Notes: generated by a model not told the origin, from the letters alone. Counted from the stretch's first letter, positions 21,195 to 30,425 are shown. The stretch: 64,000 nt of DNA from Prorocentrum cordatum (GCA_963575745.1 CAUYUJ010000725.1:568501-632500); one strand, 5' to 3'. Translations and numbers: made by a program.

Positions 21195-24100
21195 GCGCCT
21201 CTTGTCGAGGCCACATCCGGTTGCGCGGGCTGAGGGCATGGCGGGACCCTCGGCTCCGCGTGGCCCGCCTGATGCAGGCGTGCCCGTGCTATCCCGACCT
21301 TCGAGTGATCCTGTGAGCCAGGCCCCAGGGCACACGAGCGAAGCTTGTCAATTAGTCCCCCCCTCCTTGCCTCCTTCGCCTCCCCCTCTCTCTTCTTGGG
21401 AAGACTGGTTGCATGACCCGAGCCGTCAAGTGCCGCGTGAGTTGCCCCCTCTTCCTCGTCCTGAGGTTTTCAGGGTCGACCGCGCGCGGGCTAATGAGAT
21501 GTCTCGTGGCGCGCGGCAGAGGTTGCGTAGGCGCCAGGCCGAGGAGCGCGAAGTTGACCGTGCGCTCTGGGGCCTTAACTCGCTTTACACTCATCAGCCG
21601 CAGCCCCGCGACCGCGCCTCCCCGGGCAAGGGGCCCGAGCGAGGCGCCGCGCGCGGATCCTATCATCTTTTTTCTGCCGGTCAGGCCGGCGTGCTGGATC
21701 GTGCCCGACGCGCCGCGCGCGACCTTGGCCCTCCACCTGTGGGGGCCTCCCCCGCTGAAGCTCTCAGGAAGCTTCGCGTGGCGAGCTGGTACGACGTGGA
21801 CAGTACTACGCTCGGTCGCTACTCTCTCGCCGACGTCTCACTGCCTTCAGGCGACGTCAGGCCTGTGCCTGTGTCTGAGCTTTGGGGCGACGGCGGGTGC
21901 CAAATGGTAGAGGACTTCTGCCGCTTGAATGTCGCTCCGCCGGAACAGTCGCGAGCCCGACTCCGCTCGTCAGGTGTGGTCACTCCCTACTCCGATCCCA
22001 AGCTCAGACACCCTCGAGCCTTTGAGGAATTCATGTCGGCGTTGGCCGCACGCGGAATGCTTGATTTCTCGCTCGAGGATGGCGAGCGAGTGGAGCCGTT
22101 TTTTGTGACCAAAAAGAATGGCAAGCTCAGGCTTGTCGTAGACTGCAGGCGTTCAAACTGTCATTTCACTGAGGCCGGTGGTGTCTCGCTCTGCACTGGT
22201 GAAGGGCTTTCCGCCATCGAGCTGGGAGCCGACGAAGATATCTTCGTTGGTGGTGCGGATTTGAGTGATGCGTTTTACCACATGGGGCTCCCCAGCCCCC
22301 TTGGAAAGTATTTCACTTTTCGGCCCGCGCGGGCTGCGTCTGTAGGGTGCGCGGAGATTGGGGGTCGAGCTGTGGCTGCACATGAGAAGGTATACCCTAG
22401 GCTCGCTGTCATTCCCATGGGATGGTCTTGGGCTTTATGGATGTGCCAAAAGATACACGAGAGGATAGTCGAGGCAGCTGGCTCGGACCCCAAGTTTAGG
22501 ATCACCGACAAGACGTGCGCTCCAGACCTCAGCCAGCCGTGCCACACGCAGTATGTGGACAACTACATTGCGATCTCGACCAACCGGGACAACGTGAAAA
22601 ATTCGGTGTCGTCTGCCATCACCGCTCTGGAATGTCGGGGACTCGTCGTTCATGAGGGGGATCATGGTGGGGAGGAGGGTACTACTGCCAAGTTGCTGGG
22701 TTGGGTCATCGATCGTGGGAGTGGGCGACTCGTTGCTTCCCCGGATCGTCTGTGGCGCGCTCGGCTTGCTATTCGTGCTCTTCTCGCTCGCGGTCGGGCC
22801 AAAGGTCGAGATGTTGAAAAGCTTCTCGGGCACCTGGTTTTCATCTCCTTGGTTCGGCGGGAGGGCCTCAGTTTGTTCTGGAGTTGTTATGGATTTATTC
22901 ACAAGCATTACGACAGCGACGTTGCCTTGTGGGCCTCTGTTCGGCGTGAGCTCAGCATCTGGGACTCTATCTCTCCACTCCTTTATCGCGATCTTCGGGC
23001 CGCTTGGGGGGGCGAGGTTGTCGCAGTTGATGCCAGCGAGTGGGGCCTCGGGGCCTGCTCGAGCCGCTGCGGATCCTCGCTCTGTTCCCAGGTCGGCCGC
23101 ACATCCGAGAGGTGGCGCTGGGGTCGCGGGGGCGCTTTCGGGGGTCCTCGTCGCCACGCTGGGCGCTGGGCTCGGGATGCTGCCGCGGCGGCGGCCCTTG
23201 AAGGGTCCGCCGAGGAGGCCGCCCCTTGGATGTGCGGCCCCGACGACACCCAGGAACCTGCTCGCAGTGATCTTGATGCTGGGGCCCCCGGGGACATCTA
23301 CGGGTTTGGGCGTCTACCCCGAGCCGATGATTTTCCTGAAGTTCCCAGGGAAATGATTGAGCAGGATTGGAGGGTGGTGGGCCGTTTCGAGTGGCGGAAG
23401 AAGTGCGAGAGCATCCCGGTCCTGGAGGCCCGCGCTACCCTGTACGGCTACAGGCATCTTCTGCGTAGTCGTCGGAATCATGGTAAACGTCTCGTTGTTT
23501 TGGGAGATTCGATGAGTGTGGCGGGGGCGGTGTCTAAGAGCCGCAGTGGGAGCCGTGCGATGCTGTACGTGACGCAGAGCATCGCCGCCCTCTCCCTGGC
23601 GACAGGCTCCTCTCTCCACTACCGCTGGCCCCCCTCCGAGTGGAACTCAGCCGACGGTCCCTCAAGGGGACGTTGGCGACCCGCAGCGCCCTCGGCGCTC
23701 GCCCCGCGCGATGCTCGCGCGCGCGGCCCCAGTGCCCGCCAGCGCGGGGGCGCTGGTGCAGGTGCTGCCGACGGGACTACTGGCTCGCGGACCCCAGGCG
23801 GATGTGGCCGCCCCGCTGGCGCTGGGCGGGCCGCCGCGCATGCCGTCGGCGCCGACCTCGAGCCGGCCTACGTCGCCAGCATGTCTCCGAGCGCCGGCGG
23901 TGCGCCAGCAGCGTCTCGTGCGACGGCGGCCGGCCGCCTCGGCAGCCCCCCCGGGCTCGGTTGGGCCCAGGCGCCGCAAGGTGAGCCAGCGAGCCTCGCG
24001 GGCTGCGGCTCGGCGGTCCACAGCAGCGCGGCTGCCGGGCATGACGGTGCTGGAGGCGGCGCCCATCAAGCCGAGGACGCGGGACCGCTACCAGGAGATC

Positions 24101-25803
24101 TTCGCCGACTTCCTGGTGTGGGCAAACGGCCGTCGGCTGACGACCGAGGACCTTGTGGACCAGGCGATCGCGGAGTGGCTGGACGACCTCTACCTGGGCG
24201 GCGAGGACCTGAGCGCAGGGTCCTGGGCGTATGCGGCGGTGACTTTCTTCGCCGGCCTGAACAAGGCGTCGGGCGCGCTGATGCCTCGGTCGCGCCGCGC
24301 CCTCCAGGGCTTTCGCAAGCTCGCACCACCCCGATCTCGATTGCCGATGCCCTACATGGTAGTGGCGATGGTGGTGATGGAGCTCCTGGGCCGACAGCGC
24401 TACCAGAGTGCGCTGGCCGTCCTTCTCATCTTCGAGCTGTACCTGAGGCCCGGAGAGGCTTTCCACATCAGGGCGGTGGACCTCGTCCCGCCCGTGGCGA
24501 GGGTCAGCGGAGCGTCCCACTGGTGCGTGACTCTCCATGCCGCCGAGACCGAGAGGGAGTCCAAGACCGGCGAGTTCGACGAGAGCCTATCTCTGGATCT
24601 CAGCCGGCAGTCCTTCATCGGGCCCGCGCTCGACCTGATGCTGAAGCACCAGCTGGGCGCGGACTGGCGGCGCGCAGAGCAGAGGCACGTCGGCCCCGGC
24701 CTGCACCTGGCGGCGCCGCTGTTCACCGTGACGCTCGACGAGGTGACGAGGGACTTCAAGGGGGCCGTCGAAACGCTGGGGGTGGACACCGCGCTGGGCG
24801 CCGCCCACATGTACATGCTGCGGCACGGCGGCGCCTCGCACGACTACGCCTCGGGCTGCCGCCGCTTGGAGGACGTGCGCCGACGCGGGCGCTGGCGTTC
24901 GTGGTCCTCGGTCCGACGCTACGAGAAGGGGAGCAGGTTGGGTCAAGTCGTTCACAAGCTCGGGCCGGTGCTCCAGGCCCACGGCAAACTCTGCGTCGAG
25001 CTGCTGAGCGAGGTGGTGTCTGGCCGGCGTTGTCCTGTACCATTCGCCTCCGGCAGCGTGTCTTCGTCGAAGTCTTCTCGGGCAGCGGCCACCTCTCGGA
25101 AGCGATCTCGAGGGTAGGTGTCACCGCCCTGCTGTGGGACATTAGCCTCGGCGAGTCGTACGACCTTAGGTGCAAGCGCAATCGCCTCCTTCTCCTCGGG
25201 TGGGTGAGGGCCGGGCTGGTGGCCGGCGCCCATGTGGCCACGCCGTGCTCGTCCTTCAGCCGGGCCCGAGACATCCCCCCAGGCCCCCCCAGGCTCCGAA
25301 GCGATTCGGAACCTATGGGCCTTGGGGGGCTGTCCCAGGCCGATCAGGAGAAGGTGGCGATTGGTAACATGCTGATGCTGTTTTCCGCTTCCCTTATCCG
25401 TGAATGCAGGCAAGTTCAGGTACCGTGCTCATTGGAGAACCCCGCCAGAAGCCGCCTCTGGATTTGCCCTGCTATGCGACGTCTCGCCCGTGCTCAGGGC
25501 ATCGCTGTCGTCACCACCGATTTTTGTCAATGGGGGGTGCCCTGGAAGAAGAGTGCCACCTTCTTGTGCTACGATCTTGACCTGGCCGAGCTTGAGGCGG
25601 CCAGATGTGTTGGGAGTAAGAGAGGCATTTGCAAGCGTACCGGTCTTCCCCATCAGCAGCTCCAAGGCAAAGATCAGACCGGCAATTTCTACACCAAGCT
25701 TGCTGAACCCTACCCTAAGAAGTTGTGTAAAGCTATCGCGGACGCTTATTACAATACTTGGGCCAAATGTATCGGGGAGTCCTTTGGGCGCTTTATGCAG
25801 TAA
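21106..25803 (+). CDS. Element ORF-c: reverse transcriptase, RNase H and C5-methyltransferase-like domain
   Basis: 1565 codons, ATG start. RT: FFVTKKNGKLRLVVDCRRSN (about 329-348), motif A DLSDAFYHM with Asp385, then PMGWSWALWMCQK, and motif C YVDN at 483-486, where the usual YxDD has Asn in the last position. RNase H: VDAS (Asp642), LEAR (Glu774), GDSM (Asp801) and NSADGPSR (Asp850), a complete acidic set. C-terminal domain (about 1315-1560): VEVFSGSGHLSEA (motif I-like, 1324), ATPCSSFSRA with Cys1381 (motif IV Pro-Cys), and LENP (1444-1446, motif VI-like), as in cytosine-C5 methyltransferases. Between RNase H and this domain the frame merely shadows the recombinase gene. Confidence 0.88.
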   Translation: MPRLPRICARPERSERLPGPRIRPRRMPGERLLSRPHPVARAEGMAGPSAPRGPPDAGVPVLSRPSSDPVSQAPGHTSEACQLVPPSLPPSPPPLSSWEDWLHDPSRQVPRELPPLPRPEVFRVDRARANEMSRGARQRLRRRQAEEREVDRALWGLNSLYTHQPQPRDRASPGKGPERGAARGSYHLFSAGQAGVLDRARRAARDLGPPPVGASPAEALRKLRVASWYDVDSTTLGRYSLADVSLPSGDVRPVPVSELWGDGGCQMVEDFCRLNVAPPEQSRARLRSSGVVTPYSDPKLRHPRAFEEFMSALAARGMLDFSLEDGERVEPFFVTKKNGKLRLVVDCRRSNCHFTEAGGVSLCTGEGLSAIELGADEDIFVGGADLSDAFYHMGLPSPLGKYFTFRPARAASVGCAEIGGRAVAAHEKVYPRLAVIPMGWSWALWMCQKIHERIVEAAGSDPKFRITDKTCAPDLSQPCHTQYVDNYIAISTNRDNVKNSVSSAITALECRGLVVHEGDHGGEEGTTAKLLGWVIDRGSGRLVASPDRLWRARLAIRALLARGRAKGRDVEKLLGHLVFISLVRREGLSLFWSCYGFIHKHYDSDVALWASVRRELSIWDSISPLLYRDLRAAWGGEVVAVDASEWGLGACSSRCGSSLCSQVGRTSERWRWGRGGAFGGPRRHAGRWARDAAAAAALEGSAEEAAPWMCGPDDTQEPARSDLDAGAPGDIYGFGRLPRADDFPEVPREMIEQDWRVVGRFEWRKKCESIPVLEARATLYGYRHLLRSRRNHGKRLVVLGDSMSVAGAVSKSRSGSRAMLYVTQSIAALSLATGSSLHYRWPPSEWNSADGPSRGRWRPAAPSALAPRDARARGPSARQRGGAGAGAADGTTGSRTPGGCGRPAGAGRAAAHAVGADLEPAYVASMSPSAGGAPAASRATAAGRLGSPPGLGWAQAPQGEPASLAGCGSAVHSSAAAGHDGAGGGAHQAEDAGPLPGDLRRLPGVGKRPSADDRGPCGPGDRGVAGRPLPGRRGPERRVLGVCGGDFLRRPEQGVGRADASVAPRPPGLSQARTTPISIADALHGSGDGGDGAPGPTALPECAGRPSHLRAVPEARRGFPHQGGGPRPARGEGQRSVPLVRDSPCRRDREGVQDRRVRREPISGSQPAVLHRARARPDAEAPAGRGLAARRAEARRPRPAPGGAAVHRDARRGDEGLQGGRRNAGGGHRAGRRPHVHAAARRRLARLRLGLPPLGGRAPTRALAFVVLGPTLREGEQVGSSRSQARAGAPGPRQTLRRAAERGGVWPALSCTIRLRQRVFVEVFSGSGHLSEAISRVGVTALLWDISLGESYDLRCKRNRLLLLGWVRAGLVAGAHVATPCSSFSRARDIPPGPPRLRSDSEPMGLGGLSQADQEKVAIGNMLMLFSASLIRECRQVQVPCSLENPARSRLWICPAMRRLARAQGIAVVTTDFCQWGVPWKKSATFLCYDLDLAELEAARCVGSKRGICKRTGLPHQQLQGKDQTGNFYTKLAEPYPKKLCKAIADAYYNTWAKCIGESFGRFMQ
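23711..25117 (+). CDS. Element ORF-d: tyrosine recombinase
   Basis: 468 codons in the +1 frame relative to ORF-c. After a low-complexity N-terminal region (1-115), a core-binding domain (RDRYQEIFADFLVWANG) and catalytic domain follow. Arg246 is in YLRPGEAF; MYMLRHGGAS holds Arg371, with Tyr368 where HxxR usually has His; RGRWRSWS supplies Trp395; Tyr404 in VRRYEK is the likely nucleophile. It would integrate the circular cDNA, which fits the absence of a target-site duplication. The first ATG is shown; translation could start later, near residue 110. Confidence 0.85.
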   Translation: MLARAAPVPASAGALVQVLPTGLLARGPQADVAAPLALGGPPRMPSAPTSSRPTSPACLRAPAVRQQRLVRRRPAASAAPPGSVGPRRRKVSQRASRAAARRSTAARLPGMTVLEAAPIKPRTRDRYQEIFADFLVWANGRRLTTEDLVDQAIAEWLDDLYLGGEDLSAGSWAYAAVTFFAGLNKASGALMPRSRRALQGFRKLAPPRSRLPMPYMVVAMVVMELLGRQRYQSALAVLLIFELYLRPGEAFHIRAVDLVPPVARVSGASHWCVTLHAAETERESKTGEFDESLSLDLSRQSFIGPALDLMLKHQLGADWRRAEQRHVGPGLHLAAPLFTVTLDEVTRDFKGAVETLGVDTALGAAHMYMLRHGGASHDYASGCRRLEDVRRRGRWRSWSSVRRYEKGSRLGQVVHKLGPVLQAHGKLCVELLSEVVSGRRCPVPFASGSVSSSKSSRAAATSRKRSRG

Positions 25804-25852
25804 AAGGTTATGCGGCTCTGGCCAGTCTGCTGTTTTGGAGTCAACAGTTTTT

Positions 25853-25979
25853 GCAGGTGCTTGACGTGTTTCGGTCGCGGCCTCATGGAGGGCCGCCTCA
25901 ATCGTTCTGGTGCTCGCGGAGGCTCGACTTCTTAGACCTCGAGGTTGTCTGGCTGAGAAAGAGACGGGAGCTTGGGATG
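25853..25979 (+). repeat. Split direct repeat B1
   Basis: 127 bp from GCAGGTGCTTGACGTGTTTC to GAGCTTGGGATG, matching B2. Its last four bases GATG are shared with the start of A2. Confidence 0.95.
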
Positions 25980-26125
25980 GTTTGTACTTGTACGTGAATC
26001 CTGTGCGCCTCGTCGGATGTCAGCCGCTCGACCCCCAGTCGACCCCGAACAGTGTTTAAACAGTAGTCGATCAAGCAATCGTGTTTCAACATGCGTTCGC
26101 CGCAACTGCGGTGGCTCAAGCTTCA
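25976..26125 (+). repeat. Split direct repeat A2
   Basis: Second copy of the 150-bp A repeat. Together with B1 it recreates the junction expected from a circular intermediate. Confidence 0.95.
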
Positions 26126-26187
26126 CCTCCCTTCCCCCGTCCTCCACCCCTGATTTAGAGTTTTCAGCTTGTGTCTGGTTTCACGCA

Positions 26188-26314
26188 GCAGGTGCTTGAC
26201 GTGTTTCGGTCGCGGCCTCATGGAGGGCCGCCTCAATCGTTCTGGTGCTCGCGGAGGCTCGACTTCTTAGACCTCGAGGTTGTCTGGCTGAGAAAGAGAC
26301 GGGAGCTTGGGATG
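26188..26314 (+). repeat. Split direct repeat B2 (3' end of element)
   Basis: Second copy of the 127-bp B repeat, separated from A2 by 62 bp of unique sequence. Confidence 0.95.
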
Positions 26315-26342
26315 TTCATGATGACGACGGTGACGATCCTAG

Positions 26343-26382
26343 CTAGAACCTAAGCGCGCGCGAAGCGCGCGCGTGGTTCTAG
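26343..26382. other. Strong hairpin just outside the retroelement
   Basis: CTAGAACC pairs with GGTTCTAG and, inside it, GCGCGCGC pairs with GCGCGCGC around a GAA loop. It starts 29 bp beyond the B2 end. It could be a structure at the insertion site or a terminator-like element; no function is shown. Confidence 0.7.
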
Positions 26383-28279
26383 TTGTATTTGTTTATTGAC
26401 AATGTTGTTTTGCTTTCTTCTACATGTTCCCATGGCTGTTTCGGACGTGGTGCTTTCGGCGGGGGGTCTTATTGGTATTTCGATCGTGTCCCGACGGTCT
26501 CCCGAATGATTGTTCTATTGGTTACCAATAGTGCCCCCGATGGAGTCCAGGTCGATTTTACGATCCGGGATTTTGCAATGATCTTCTTGTCGGTGCCGTG
26601 ACTTCGCCAACATCCCTATGGTGTTCCAAGGAGGGTGGAGGGGGGAGAGAGGAAGGATTGAAGAGAGACAGGCGAAGGAGAAGGGCAGAGGAGGTGGGGA
26701 GGTGTAGGAGGTCCTCCTCCCTCCTCCGGGCTCCCAGTCCGGCCAGGGCTGGCCTGCAGGCCAGAGCCTCACGACACCGGCAGGGTGTGTTCGTACAGTG
26801 GCGCGCTCCCGGAGGCGCGGCCGGGCAATGCCGCTCGATGTCTCCATCGTTCGGAGGTGGACACCTCCTACCCTGACACGTCGAGTGAGGAACTGGCCGT
26901 TTTCGGTTGCGAGGGGGCGTCGCGGCCGCCATTTCTGCGGGTCCAGGTCCATCGGTTTCGGTCCCAGGCCGTTTTCATTCAGGGGAGGTTTACTAAAGGG
27001 AGGTTTGTCCACCGCCGAAAACCGATCTCCAGTTGCGTCTCATCGGTTTGGGTGGGGCCTGCCTGCAGGCGGGCCAGCGTTTCACGACACCAAAGGTGTG
27101 CTGCACAGCGCCACGATCCCCGAGGAGTGACCAGACAGAAGCGTTCCGCAGTCCCATTCAGATCTTCGTTTGCGTTCCGCTTGGATTACGATAGTCAGGC
27201 TTGACAATGATCTCGATCGGGGTTGCTGAACTGATTTACGATCTCTTTTCGATTGGCTCGTGATGCGAACAGCACGCGCGCGAGCTAAAAGCAAAAGGTC
27301 AGGTTTGACGATAGGATTGCTCGTGTCATTCTCAATGACATCTTGCGGCTTGAGTGCCAGTCCCGTGTCTGCCGAGAGGGTACTGTCCTATCGCCTCCGT
27401 CCTCACGACGGGCCCTGGCAGTACAGTCAACCCGCTTTGTCAGGATGGGCAGTTTTCCCAAGGGTACCCTTGCATCCTTGCCTCGTCGGCCGATCCCTAG
27501 CCACTTTCGTTGGCCGCACCCCGCTCGAAAAGCTTCGAAATGGGCGTCCAAGGCCCTTGAATCGTCATCGCGCATCCTTATGATACGGGCCGACTGTACA
27601 GTTGGGAGCGCGAGCGCCGCCAGAAGCAGCAGATGTGGCGTGAAGCGAAAACAGCAGATCGAGCGTCTCCTGGGGGGCCAGAGCGGGCGCGCGAGGCTGC
27701 TTCGCCAGCGGACCGCCTCGCCGACGAGCGGCTTGCAGCAGTCGGAGTGTAACGGGCGGGTCGGGCGGGCGGACCTTGCAGTGGAAAACCATACCAAGAA
27801 ACACCGTGCTTGCCTCCAGGGTGCCCTGGGTTTCTAGGGTTTCGATGGTTTTGCTGTGGAAGGTGTGGCACCCCCACCAAAACTCAATGGACGTCCTGGG
27901 TTTTTTGTGGAAGGTTTCTTGTGGTCGAGCTCCTATTGTAGCGGATGGGGCGGGCGGGCGCTTATTAACGAGCGGGTCGGTCGGGCGGGCGGGACCTTGA
28001 AGCGGGGGGGCGGGATTGCGAACGAGCGGGCGAGCGGCTTTGGTCGGCCCTCACGAGCGGTTCGGGCGGGCGGGAGGTTGGATGAGGGTGGGGTTTGTTT
28101 TGCGCGTTGTGCGATAGTAAGGGGTATGATACAATCGACGAATTCTGACGCTGTGGCGTGAATGAAGCTAATGGCATATGATCAAGTATATTGGCAGCCG
28201 ATGATGCGGTTTCCGATGTTACAGAAGCGCGTGTGCGTTCGATCCGCAGTTGAAAACATCTCAGCGATTACCGTCGTCT
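26383..28279. other. No confident gene; scattered weak coding signals
   Basis: A short stretch at about 27590-27750 (+) reads YSWERERRQKQQMWREAK and looks coding but lacks clear ends. A degenerate duplication is visible between 26755-26815 and 27060-27120 (CTGCAGGC, CACGACACC and GGTGTG blocks). GGGCGGGC repeats lie at 27945-28080. Confidence 0.35.
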
Positions 28280-29451
28280 ACGTCACGCTGCGGGCGAAGG
28301 TCCGCAAGAGGTCATCGCCCTGGTTCCGTGTGCGCCACGTCCACGAAATGATGTAGAGAACTATATGTTCGTGCTCGGCGCTCTTTAGGGACTGGGGGAT
28401 GGACTGTTTTATCTCAGACCAGCATCCGTCCACGCACCCAGTGCCGTACTTCAGGTTCACCACGCGGCTCGCGCCGTTTGCCGACTGCACGCGAACCGAA
28501 TTCACAACGCACCAGCACGAACATTTTCCGCCAATAAATCTGCAGACGTTATCTCGACCCGCGCGTGGGCACCAGCCGTTGCACGCGTCCTTCCCCAACG
28601 CTCCCGCGCAGTCCAGGCAGCCTTTGCGTGAACACGCGGGGGAACACTTGACGTCGCTAGCCGCGAGCGCTCCGCACTGAACGATCCCGTCACGCCCCCT
28701 GCTGGAAGTATTTCGGAACGATGTAGTCGCATTCTTGCTGGTTCAAAAGGACGCTGCCGCCACCAGTCGCGGACGTAGCAGAGGTACGTTGGAACACGAC
28801 CATGGAGTTTCTTTCTGTCGCTTCAGCGGATCATTCTGACCCATTCCAGCGCAGGCGAGCACTTGATCCTCACTGCTCTCACCGCTGTTTCGCCGATTTC
28901 AGCCATCATGCCCTGGGGAACTTGGCTTTGTTCTGCTCCTCTATAGTCAGCCTTTCCTGCTTAGCCAGGAAGGTGCAATCCAGAGCCAACGATTGGTTTG
29001 GCCAGGATCGGAGTAGGTACATAATGGTTCCCCCCTGGTCACCTGGCGCAAGTAAATTTGTGCTGGGGAGCGGCCGATTCCTGGAAAGAGCGCAGAATCA
29101 TCAGCGCTGATGTACTTCTGGACGAACGAACGGCTGGCACGCAAGGCACGCCATCCGAATGTCCTCGCCCGCGGGCGCCCGCCCGTCACCGCAGAGGTGG
29201 ATCACCGCGTCATCAGTCGAAGTTTTTGTCGCGCCACTCATGCCCGCGCAGTTCCAGTCCTTGCAGAAGTATCTGCACAGGCTATGAACGGGCGGGATGT
29301 CACAGAAACCGCCCAGCGCGACGCCAGGTGCTCCTGCGTCGTCAACGCTCCTCAGCGCGAGCTTGGCGCCGCACGCCTCGTGTCCGGTGCCTTCCAACTT
29401 CGGCAGCAGGCCAAATTTGGCGCCGAATCGGCACCGGTCAGCAGGCGCCAT
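28280..29451 (-). CDS. Cys-rich protein gene, at least two exons
   Basis: ATG at 29451 in a GCATGGCGCC context opens MAPADRCRFGAKFGLLPKLE, then GGFCDIPPVHSLCRYFCKDW, to about 29105 near a perfect CATCAGCGCTGATG palindrome. A second Cys-rich stretch at about 28690-28280 reads DVKCSPACSRKGCLDCAG, DNVCRFIGGKCSCWC and then GTGCVDGCWSEIKQS. The similar cysteine spacing suggests one secreted or disulfide-rich protein, but I cannot place the joining introns. A fragment reading NQQECDYIVPKYFQQGA lies between them (about 28750-28700). Confidence 0.5.
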
Positions 29452-29476
29452 GCTTGCGAGCACTCGTTAGGGGGCC

Positions 29477-29713
29477 CTAGCCGACTTGGATTTGCGCGCT
29501 AAGACAGTTTGCCCCCCTCGGGCTTCGCGAGCGCGCGCCGCTTCGCGGCGCGCCTCGGCGGCGCGCGGCCGCCGCCCGCGGCGGGCTTCTCGGCGAGAGG
29601 CGATCCGCCCCGTTGATCTGCGTCGCCGCCGCTGTCGCTGTGGGGCGCTTCTCCGGGGAGAGGAACGCAGCGCGGCGATGGGTATCCAGCTTGACTTGCC
29701 GCGCCTTCGCCAT
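29477..29713 (-). CDS. Short basic RS/PR-rich ORF or first exon
   Basis: ATG then AKARQVKLDTHRRAAFLSPE and an Arg/Ala/Pro/Ser-rich tail. It could be a first exon with its donor before the stop. Composition is biased by local GC palindromes (GCGCGCCGC around 29533), so confidence is low. Confidence 0.3.
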   Translation of the reverse strand: MAKARQVKLDTHRRAAFLSPEKRPTATAAATQINGADRLSPRSPPRAAAARRRGAPRSGARSRSPRGANCLSAQIQVG

Positions 29714-29761
29714 CGTCGCAAGTCGAGTCGCCAGGCGGGCGGGCGCCCGATGAAGTGCCGA

Positions 29762-30016
29762 TTAATGAACGAATTGTCCCGCGAATTCCTCCTCCAACTC
29801 CAGTTGTCCACCCTCGCCCAGCTCTCCCACGTCTTCGTTCTGCTCCCATGTCATCGCCCCAATCGGCATCCGATGGGGAGTCTCGATCGAAGCATCGCTC
29901 GCGCCCGAGTCGACGAGGGCAGGGCATTTTCCGCCAGTGTCGGCGCCGTCGTTCATGGCATCATCGAACTGGTCGGCGCCATCGACATCCTTTTCGAAGC
30001 TCTCGCCGCGTTCCTG
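29762..30016 (-). CDS. Acidic exon of an unknown gene
   Basis: After CCCCTGCAG (acceptor-like) the frame runs ERGESFEKDVDGADQFDDAM, NDGADTGGKCPALVDSGA, MPIGAMTWEQNEDVGELG to EEEFAGQF and a stop. Consistent acidic composition argues for coding. VDSGAS resembles the start of retropepsin-like active sites (DSGA), so a protease-like domain is possible but unproven. Confidence 0.45.
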   Translation of the reverse strand, partial: QERGESFEKDVDGADQFDDAMNDGADTGGKCPALVDSGASDASIETPHRMPIGAMTWEQNEDVGELGEGGQLELEEEFAGQFVH

Positions 30017-30074
30017 CAGGGGCCAAAACGAAAAAGTATGATTCGCGATCTGCTGGTGATATGTTTACGTTCCC

Positions 30075-30425
30075 CAATCAGAGCTTGCCTCTGTATGGGG
30101 TCCTAGCGGATTCACATGGCCAGGCGAAGTGTGGCACCAATTTCGGCGGCGCGCCCGCGCGCCCAGGCGCCCGGGTGCCCCGGGTGCCTGGGCGCGGATG
30201 CCCGGGTGCCTGGGCGCCCGGGCGGCCGGATGCCTGGGCGCGCGGATGCCCGGGCGCCCAGGTGCCTTGGCACCCAGGTGCCCGGGCACCTCATAGTCCC
30301 ATAGCATTATGATTCTATAGCTCTAGGGCCCTATATCCCTAAAAGCCTTATAACCACATAGCCCTATAGCCCCAGTGCTTTACAACACCATAGCCCTATA
30401 GTCCCACAGCCCCATAGCCATGACA
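30075..30425 (-). repeat. Inverted copy of the 18.5-kb composite repeat
   Basis: Reverse-complement order of the left copy: tail (AATCAGAGCTTGCCTCTGTA, GGTCCTAGCGGATT), then GGGTGCCTGGGCGC units, then CATAGCCCTATAG units. Confidence 0.8.

Larger units (their letters stand above)
19255..26314 (+). mobile_element. DIRS/PAT-like tyrosine-recombinase retrotransposon with C5-methyltransferase-like domain
   Basis: A 7060-bp element with split direct repeats in the order A1, coding region, B1, A2, B2; A is 150 bp and B 127 bp, and the copies look identical. This is the terminal arrangement known for PAT/Ngaro-type YR retroelements. Four ORFs overlap, each in the +1 frame relative to the one before: Cys-rich membrane protein, gag-like protein, RT/RNase H/methyltransferase, and tyrosine recombinase. 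No target-site duplication is seen; all three junctions share GATG, as expected for recombinase-mediated integration. Long intact frames and apparently identical repeats suggest recent activity. Confidence 0.92.

Noticed and set aside
19977-21335. 452-codon minus-strand frame antisense to the gag-like ORF
   Set aside because: Very GC-rich DNA keeps the antisense open; the sense strand fits the element's ORF order and has better composition.
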